IMG/VR virus record: IMGVR_UViG_3300036393_000020
Location: 1-43,880 of that record
DNA: 43,880 nt
Source: a virus
Strand: one strand, 5' to 3'
Shown piece after piece: positions 25,676-33,600 of the stretch. Position 1 is the first letter of the stretch; the number at the start of each line of letters is the position of its first letter. A program made the position numbers and the translations under genes. Under the pieces are notes generated by a model. That model was not told the origin of the DNA. It ran no database searches and was given only the letters and a program-made list of their open reading frames with translations.

Positions 25676-27237
25676 AATTTGTTCTGAAGTTCAGTTGAAT
25701 TTTTCAAGCTACGTCTGTGGAATTTGTTTAGTTTCTGAATGGCAACGTCTTGGAGTTCTTTTTCTTTTACCAATTGTCTTTGTCTGTCTGCCTCATGAAG
25801 TATTTCTTTGATGGTGTTCAATCTGATTTTAGGAGCTACTACGATTTGATTCAAAAGTGTCTGGAAATGTCCTAAAAATCGTGCGATAGTAGCAGATTCA
25901 AACAGGTCTGTATTGTATTGCAACGAGCCAAATAATCCCGTTTTTGCCTCCTCCATATGTAAGAGAAGATCGAATTTTGCCGTTTCGCTATCGACCTCTA
26001 TCAGATTTATATTTAGCTCCGAAAGCTCTATATCTGATATCGGGGTATTTTGGAGAACGAATTTTATCTGAAACAGAGGGGTTCGACTCGGATCTCGCTC
26101 TGATTTCATCGCTCCCACCAGCATTTCAAATGGCAGATCTTGGTGAGTATAAGCCTCTAGTGCCACCTCACGAATTCGTCCTAATAATTCTTGAAAGGTA
26201 GGATTGCCAGTGAGATCGGCTCGCAAGACTAGCTGGTTAGCAAAGAAACCGATTAATTTCTCAATCTCAGCCCGATTGCGGTTAGCTACATCAGTACCTA
26301 CAACTATATCTTCCTGCCCAGTGTAGTAATACAGTAAACTTGTAAATGTTGCAAATAGCGTCACGAACAAAGTGACTCCCTCTTGACGACTTAGCGTTTT
26401 AAGTTCCTCAGTCAAAGTCTTTGATAGTTGCAGAGATTGACTCGATCCTCGAAACGTCTGCACTGCTGAACGAGGGCGGTCGCTGGGTAACTCTAACACA
26501 GCTGGTGCGCCAGCCAGTTGTTTTTGCCAGTAGCTAAGTTGATTTTGTAGTTCTTCTCCCTGCAACCACTGACGTTGCCACACTGCAAAGTCTACATACT
26601 GAATCGGTAATTCCGGCAGAGGCGAGGGCTTGTCTTGCACAAATGCACAGTAGAGAGCGGCTATCTCTTGGATGAACACTCCCTTCGACCAACCATCAGA
26701 GATAATATGATGCATCGTCAGTAACAAGACATGTTCGCTATCTGATAATGCCAGTAGTGTACCTCTGAGTAAGTGGTCTGTTGCCAGATCAAAAGGCTTG
26801 GCTGCTTCTGCGGCGGCTAAGCGTTGAATTTCGCTTTCTCGCTCACTTGCTGGCAGAGTTTGTAAGTCAATTGTGGTCATTTGCCAATCACAAGCTGGAT
26901 GAATGATTTGTATTGCTTCCCCATCTTGTTTGATAAAGTTAGTGCGTAAGGCTTCATGGCGACGAATAATTTCACTTATGCTTTGTTCGAGAGTTGTCGG
27001 CTGTAACTTTCCTTCTATTCTGATGGCGGCGGGGATGTTGTAGGCAGTACTATCTGGCTCTAATTGGTCGAGAAACCACAATCGTTGTTGAGCAAAGGAA
27101 AGAGGAAAAGTGTTAGTCTCTCGTGTGACGGGGGTAATTTGGATTGGCGAAACTTTCTGTTGTTTGTGCAGTCGCCGCATTAAAAGTTCGCGTTTTTCTA
27201 GTGAAAGATTGGCGATGCGTTGTGAAAGGTCAGTCAT
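25672..27237 (-). CDS. Free-standing NRPS condensation domain
   Basis: A 521-residue protein containing a single condensation domain. The first C motif SFAQQRLWFLDQL lies near residue 50, and MHHIISDGWS (catalytic HHxxxDG, second His near 177) is intact. The later motifs, DVANRNRAEIEKLIGFF and HQDLPFEMLV, are also present. No A or PCP domain follows; only a short charged tail does. It lies between an Asn-type module and the hydroxylase/Asp module, so it probably forms the bond that the defective N-terminal C-like domain of the next synthetase cannot. The start is ATG 27237, 23 bases after the upstream NRPS. Confidence 0.92.
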   Translation of the reverse strand: MTDLSQRIANLSLEKRELLMRRLHKQQKVSPIQITPVTRETNTFPLSFAQQRLWFLDQLEPDSTAYNIPAAIRIEGKLQPTTLEQSISEIIRRHEALRTNFIKQDGEAIQIIHPACDWQMTTIDLQTLPASERESEIQRLAAAEAAKPFDLATDHLLRGTLLALSDSEHVLLLTMHHIISDGWSKGVFIQEIAALYCAFVQDKPSPLPELPIQYVDFAVWQRQWLQGEELQNQLSYWQKQLAGAPAVLELPSDRPRSAVQTFRGSSQSLQLSKTLTEELKTLSRQEGVTLFVTLFATFTSLLYYYTGQEDIVVGTDVANRNRAEIEKLIGFFANQLVLRADLTGNPTFQELLGRIREVALEAYTHQDLPFEMLVGAMKSERDPSRTPLFQIKFVLQNTPISDIELSELNINLIEVDSETAKFDLLLHMEEAKTGLFGSLQYNTDLFESATIARFLGHFQTLLNQIVVAPKIRLNTIKEILHEADRQRQLVKEKELQDVAIQKLNKFHRRSLKNSTELQNKL

Positions 27238-27260
27238 GAGAATTTTCCTGTCTTCAGTAA

Positions 27261-30200
27261 CTACTTTTCTGTGGAGAGAATTTTTTGCACTTCGTCGTTG
27301 GATAGTTGCTCTAGTTCTGCCAACATATCAAGAAGCTTCTGGTTATCTACTTGCTCAACTTGTTTGTCTACAATTTGTACAGCCAAGTCTGCGATCATGG
27401 GTGCTTCAAACAAACTGCGTAGGGATAGTTCTACTTGGAAGGTTTTCTGTACCCGAGAAATTAACTGCGTAGCGAGCAGAGAATGTCCCCCCAACTCGAA
27501 AAAGTTGTCATCAATACTTACTTGCTTGACCTCTAGAATTTCAGCCCAAATCTGTGCCAGCATCTCCTCTACAGAGTTGCGGGGTGCAACAAAAGTTCTT
27601 GCCCACTCTGGTCTAGTGTTGTCGGGTATAGGAAGTTGGTGACGATTAATTTTGCCATTGGGTGTCAGTGGCAATGTTTCCAGGAATACAAAGGCAGAGG
27701 GCACCATATAATCTGGTAGCCGTTCTTTGAGGAAACTACGCAATTCGCTGACCGTGGGTGCCTGCTCCTGGTTCGGGACGACATAGGTCACCAGGCGCTT
27801 GTCGCCGGGTACGTCCTCCCGAGCCATAACCACAGTCGCTCGCACAGCCGGGTGTTGAGCCAGCACTGCCTCGATCTCTCCCAGCTCAATGCGGAAACCC
27901 CGAATTTTCACTTGATGGTCGATGCGTCCTATGTATTCAATATTGCCATCTGCTAAGTAGCGTACTGAATCTCCAGTTTTGTAGAGGCGCGAATACAGCT
28001 CAGTGCTAAAGGGATTGGGGATGAATTTTTCTTGTGTCAACTCTGGACGGTTGAGGTAGCCTCTTGCTAACCCAACACCAGCAATATGTAACTCTCCTGG
28101 TACACCCACAGGTACTGGTTGTAAGTACGAGTCTAGGATGTAGATTTGCGTGTTGGCTATTGGTCGCCCAATCAAAATCCCTTGTGCTAGTGAAGTCTCA
28201 TTTTTCACTTCGTAGAAGGAGCAGCCAACAACTGTTTCGGTTGGACCGTATTCATTGATTAGTCGGGTGTTTGGGGCGTTTTGTCTCCAGAAGTGGAGGG
28301 TTTTGCCAAAAAGGGGTTCACCACCAATGACTAATGCTTTGGTTTGTGCTGCGGCTTCTTGAGAGGGGAGTAGTTGGTTGAGTAATTCCAGATGGGCTGG
28401 TGTGAGCTTGACTAAGCTAAACCGGCGCAATTGCAAAACGACACAGAGGGCTTCAATTTCTTGCTGTTCTGGGAGGAGAATGACTTGTTTTCCGACTATT
28501 AATGGCGAGAAGAGGCTGGTAATGGTGGCATCAAAGGCAAAGGAAGACTGCACGGGTGCGCCATCGCCATCGGCGACAGCATAAGCCTGGGTACACCAAC
28601 TGAGATAATTGACGACCCCTTGGTGCAGAATCATTGTCCCTTTAGGTCTACCTGTAGAACCGGAGGTATAAATCACATAAGCCAAGTTAGTTGCTTGCAC
28701 ATCAGTGATTGGATTATTTTGAGGAGACTGAGAAATAAGCAGCCAGTCAGTATCCAAGCAGACAAGCTGCGCTTGATGCTGTGGAAGCCTGTCAACCAAT
28801 CGCTGTTGAGTCAGCAGCACCGAAACTTGAGCATCTTCGAGCATAAAGCTCAACCGACCGGTGGGATACTCCGGGTCAAGCGGCACATAAGCCCCACCCG
28901 CCTTGAGAATTCCCAGCAGTCCCACCACCATATCCAATGAGCGTTCCACACAAATGCCCACCAGCACATCTGCTCCCACACCCAAAGACTTGAGGTAGTG
29001 CGCCAACTGGTTAGCACGACTATTCAACTGGTGGTAAGTAAGTTGTTGATTTTCAAACACGACTGCTACAGCATTTGGAGTGCGCTGAACTTGCTCCTCA
29101 AACAACTGATGGATACATTTATCTAGTGGATAATCCACCTGCGTATCATTCCACTCAACGAGTAACTGCCGTTGCTCAACCTCTGTCAGCAAAGGCAATT
29201 GGGAAATTTGTTGCTGTGGATTGGCAACAATACCTTCTAGCAAGGTCTGAAAATGCCCCGCCATCCGCCGGATGGTGCTGGCATCAAACAAGTCTGTGTT
29301 GTACTCCAACCAACCTTTAATTCCGTTCGCTGTCTCCTCCAGGTCGAGTGTCAAATCAAACTTCGCCGTCCCATTGTCAACCTCTAGCGGACTCAATTTC
29401 AGACCAGAAAATTCCAGGGAGGGCATGGGAGCGTTTTGAAGGGCAAACATTACCTGAAACAGGGGCGTGTGGCTCAGATCCCGCTCTACTTGCAGGGTTT
29501 CTACCAGCTTCTCGAAGGGTAGATCCTGGTGGTTATAAGCTTCCAGAACCACCTTGCGCACCCGACCAAGCAGTTCTCTAAAGGTGGGGTTGCCTCCCAA
29601 GTTAGTACGCAGTACAAGCGAATTGATGAAAAACCCGATCAAATCCTCTGTTTCTACTTGATTGCGATTGGCAACAGGAGATCCTACAAGAATGTCTTGT
29701 TGCCCTGTATAGCGGTAAAGCAGTATTTTGAAAGCTGTCAGCACAGTCATGAACAAAGTTGTTCCTTCTTGCTGACTCAGGTCTGCGATCGCTTCCAATA
29801 AGGACTTTGACAACTGCAATGCTTGCCTTGCCCCATGAAAGGTCTGAACCGCCGGTCGTGGTCGGTCAGTGGGCAATTGTAGTATGGGGAGACTACCACC
29901 AAGTTGCTGCTTCCAGTAGCTCAGTTGTGTTTCTATGACTTCCCCTTGCAGCCACTGCCGTTGCCAAACAGCATAGTCTGCGTACTGAATGGGGAGTTGA
30001 GGCAGAAGTGTCGGTCTACTGTTGGCGAAGGCATCGTAAAGTGTTGCCAACTCCCGCACCAACACGCCAAGGGACCAACCATCGGAGACAATATGATGCA
30101 TTGTCAGCAAGAGTGTATGCTCTTGTTCCGCTAGGCGTAGGAGTTTGGCACGCAACAGTGGACCTCGTTTCAAATCGAAAGGCTGTTGGGCTTCCTGTGC

Positions 30201-30632
30201 AGCTAGCTGTAAGGTTTGGGCTTCCCGGTTGCTTTTAGGCAACTGTTGCAAATCTACTATCGGCAGCACGAAAGAAGGGGCAGAGTGAATCACCTGAACT
30301 GGTTGCTCATCCACAGTCATAAATGTGGTTCGCAAGACTTCATGACGCTGCACGATTTTGTTGAGACTCTGTTCTAATGTTGCTGCGTTCAGGCGTCCTT
30401 CTATGTGTATTGCAACCGGGATGTTGTAAGCTGAGCTTCTAGGTTGTAGCTGGTCGAGAAACCACAACTGCTGCTGGGCAAAGGAAAGAGGTACTTCGTC
30501 TAAGTTTTTTATCTTAGAAATTTTTGATGTCTCGTCTAGTTCAACACCTTCCTCTGCAAGTAGGTACGCCAGAAGTTCACGCTGTTGTGCGGAAAGCCCA
30601 GTTTTGTTTGTTGAGTCTTTAATATCTTTCAT
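27261..30632 (-). CDS. NRPS: C-A(Asn-type)-PCP
   Basis: A 1123-residue single-module synthetase. The C domain has MHHIVSDGWS near residue 182. The A domain (about 480-985) has YTSGSTGRPKG, NEYGPTE and KIRGFRIELGEIE. Specificity residues read by alignment to GrsA are D-A-T-K-V-G-E-V-G, closest to Asn codes (D-L-T-K-L-G-E-V-G), with A at the second place. The PCP is DNFFELGGHSLL, Ser near 1047. No epimerase domain is present. Its ATG overlaps the stop of the upstream FAAL-NRPS gene (ATGA). It adds the second residue of the peptide. Confidence 0.92.
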   Translation of the reverse strand: MKDIKDSTNKTGLSAQQRELLAYLLAEEGVELDETSKISKIKNLDEVPLSFAQQQLWFLDQLQPRSSAYNIPVAIHIEGRLNAATLEQSLNKIVQRHEVLRTTFMTVDEQPVQVIHSAPSFVLPIVDLQQLPKSNREAQTLQLAAQEAQQPFDLKRGPLLRAKLLRLAEQEHTLLLTMHHIVSDGWSLGVLVRELATLYDAFANSRPTLLPQLPIQYADYAVWQRQWLQGEVIETQLSYWKQQLGGSLPILQLPTDRPRPAVQTFHGARQALQLSKSLLEAIADLSQQEGTTLFMTVLTAFKILLYRYTGQQDILVGSPVANRNQVETEDLIGFFINSLVLRTNLGGNPTFRELLGRVRKVVLEAYNHQDLPFEKLVETLQVERDLSHTPLFQVMFALQNAPMPSLEFSGLKLSPLEVDNGTAKFDLTLDLEETANGIKGWLEYNTDLFDASTIRRMAGHFQTLLEGIVANPQQQISQLPLLTEVEQRQLLVEWNDTQVDYPLDKCIHQLFEEQVQRTPNAVAVVFENQQLTYHQLNSRANQLAHYLKSLGVGADVLVGICVERSLDMVVGLLGILKAGGAYVPLDPEYPTGRLSFMLEDAQVSVLLTQQRLVDRLPQHQAQLVCLDTDWLLISQSPQNNPITDVQATNLAYVIYTSGSTGRPKGTMILHQGVVNYLSWCTQAYAVADGDGAPVQSSFAFDATITSLFSPLIVGKQVILLPEQQEIEALCVVLQLRRFSLVKLTPAHLELLNQLLPSQEAAAQTKALVIGGEPLFGKTLHFWRQNAPNTRLINEYGPTETVVGCSFYEVKNETSLAQGILIGRPIANTQIYILDSYLQPVPVGVPGELHIAGVGLARGYLNRPELTQEKFIPNPFSTELYSRLYKTGDSVRYLADGNIEYIGRIDHQVKIRGFRIELGEIEAVLAQHPAVRATVVMAREDVPGDKRLVTYVVPNQEQAPTVSELRSFLKERLPDYMVPSAFVFLETLPLTPNGKINRHQLPIPDNTRPEWARTFVAPRNSVEEMLAQIWAEILEVKQVSIDDNFFELGGHSLLATQLISRVQKTFQVELSLRSLFEAPMIADLAVQIVDKQVEQVDNQKLLDMLAELEQLSNDEVQKILSTEK

Positions 30633-33600
30633 ATTTCAACTCTTTCCCCTTTCTTCTGCTGAAGCGTTATTTTTACGTCTTGGGTGGACATAGCTGTAAT
30701 TTTCAAAAAAATCACAGCTATCTTTTCCATTTGTCCTGGTTTTGTTTCGCGAGCAATCAAAATTTGTGATAACTTTGCTACGGTTGCAGCCTCAAAAAGA
30801 CTGTGTAAAGGCAGTTCTACCCGGAAAAGGTCTCGTATTCTGGAAATAACTTGAATCGCAAGCAGCGAGTGTCCCCCTAACTCAAAGAAATTATCGTGAA
30901 TGCCAACGCGCTCAAGTTGCAAAATTTCACTCCATATCATGGCTAGGGCTTCTTCTAACCCGGTAGTTGGAGGAACATAAGTTCCGGTTTGTTCAAAGCT
31001 TGCAATGTCCGGTGCTGGGAGGGCACGATAGTCTAATTTGCCATTTGGTGTCCGTGGCATTTGCGGTAGGGTGACAAAAGTACCAGGAATCATGTAGTCG
31101 GGCAAATAGCTAGATAAGTAAGTGCGTAAACTTTTAACGGAGAATTGCTGATGATAGGGGTATTCGCCAACGGATGGCCAAAATTCAATCTGTTGGTGGC
31201 GTTGTTTGGGTACTAGGTAAGCGAGTAAGCGCTTGCAAGAAGCATCATTACTCGTGTCATCCTGTACGACGACAGCTACGTCCTCAACACTTGGGTGACG
31301 GCGCAAGATTACTTCGATTTCACCCAATTCTAGACGAAAGCCCCGCACCTTAACCTGGTCGTCAAGACGACCGAGAAATTCGATGTTACCATCTGGTAAA
31401 TACAGAGCTAAGTCACCAGTTTTGTAAAGGTATGCCCCTCGTTCATCACTAAAGGGATGGGGAATAAATTTCTCTGCAGTCAGATCAGGACGGTTCAAGT
31501 AGCCACGCGCCAAACCGGCACCGCCAACGTACAATTCACCCGGTACACCGACAGGAACAGGTTGTAAATGCTCGTCTAGGATGTAAACTTGCTGGTTGGC
31601 AATTGGGCGACCAATGGAGATAATTGACGAGTGGCGATCGCACACCCAGTACGTGGCATCAATGGATACTTCTGATGGGCCATAACAGTTGTGGAGTTCT
31701 ACACTACTCAGGAGGGCAAAAAAGCGATCGCGAACTTCTAGGGGTAAGGCTTCACCACCGCAGGTGACATAGCGAAGTGAGATACAACCTTCTAAGCCTG
31801 GTTGCTCCAGAACTAGTTGGAGCATGGCAGGAACAAAATCCACAAGCGTTATTTGCTGTTGAGCCATCACCTTGACAAGATAGCTGGGGTCTTGATGACC
31901 ACCGGGTCGTGCCATAACCAAGCGAGATCCAGACAACAACGCCCCAAACATTTCCCAGACCGACACATCGAAACTAAACGAAGTTTTCTGTAGCACGCGG
32001 TCGTTAGAAGTTAATTGATAACGAATGGTACCAGAAACAAGACGATTAACAATCCCTTTGTGGGGAATCATCACGCCTTTCGGTTGCCCAGTGGAGCCGG
32101 AGGTGTAGATTATGTAGGCAAGGTTAACGGGGATAACAGCCCCAGTTGGGTTGTCTGCACTTTCTTGGGCAATGATTTCCCAGTCTGCATCCAGGCAAAT
32201 AACCTTGGCTCTGTGTTTCGGCAAACTGGCGACAAGGTTTTGTTGGGTCAACAGGATTGTCGCCTGAGTGTCCTCTAACATGAAGGCAAGGCGTTCTTTT
32301 GGATACGTTGGGTCGAGGGGCACGTATGCGCCGCCAGCTTTGAGAATACCCAGTACCCCTACCACCATCTCCAAGGAGCGCTCCATGCAAATCCCCACCA
32401 GCACGTCTGGTTCCACACCAAGTGACTGTAGGTGATGCGCTAGTTGATTAGCTCGAATGTTCAGATCGCGGTAGGTTAGTTGTTCGTTTTCAAAGACCAC
32501 CGCAATGGCATCAGGGGTTTGCTCCACCTGAGTTGTAAATAGCTCGTGGATGCATTGCTCAATTTTGGATTTTGGATTTTGGATTTTGGATTGATTCTGG
32601 TTGAACTCCGCAAGCAGTTGATACAGTTCTGCTGGCGGTAACATGGACAATTCTGAGAGTTCCTGGTTTGGATTGGCAACAATACTCTCTAGCAAAGTTT
32701 GGAAATGACTTGCCATCCGGGTGATAGTGGCAGCATCAAATAAGTCAGTGTTGTACTCTAAGGATGCCGCAAGTTCTCCGTCCACTTCCGCCATCATCAG
32801 TGTCAAATCGAACTGAGCTACCCGCTGTTCCAGTGCTACGGACTCCATCTCCAGTTCACCGAGATGCATTCGTGCTCCAGCCACGCCTAAAGCAAAGGAT
32901 GCTAAGCTTTCAAGCTTTTGCAGATGCGCTTTCTCCAATACAAACATGGTTTGGAACAGTGGCGATCGACTCGGATCTCGTACTGGTTGCAGTCGCTCTA
33001 CCAACAATGCAAAGGGGTAGTCTTGATGTTCAAAAGCATTTAGCACGGTCTGTTTCACTTGACCAAGAAATGCCTCAAAATTTGGGTTCCCTGAAAGATC
33101 CGCTCGTAAAACGACCGGATTGACGAAATACCCTACCAGATCTGCCAAATCAGCACGACTCCGCCCCGCAGTTGGCGAGCCTACTAAAATATCTTTTTGA
33201 CCTGTATAGCGGGACAGAAGCACCTGATAGACTGCCAACAAGGTCATATAGAGGGTGGCTCCTTGAGCGCGGCTCAGTGCCTTAAGTTTCTGTGTTAGCT
33301 CCGCATTCAGCTTAAAGGGCACAGTTGCCCCTCGATAGGTTTGAACTGCTGGTCGAGGTCGCTCAGTGTGTAAATTTAATACTGGTAACTCACCTGTTAG
33401 TTGCCGCTGCCAGTATGCCCAAAGCCTATCTCCTTCTGGACTTGCTAGCATTTGTGCTTGCCACCGAGAATGATCGGCGTACTGTAGCGCCAGTGTGGGG
33501 AAAAATACGGGGATGCCATTCTTTTGCGCTTGGTACAGCATTCCCAGTTCCTGTACAAACACTGCTAAAGACCAAAAGTCGCTAACGATGTGGTGTACAG

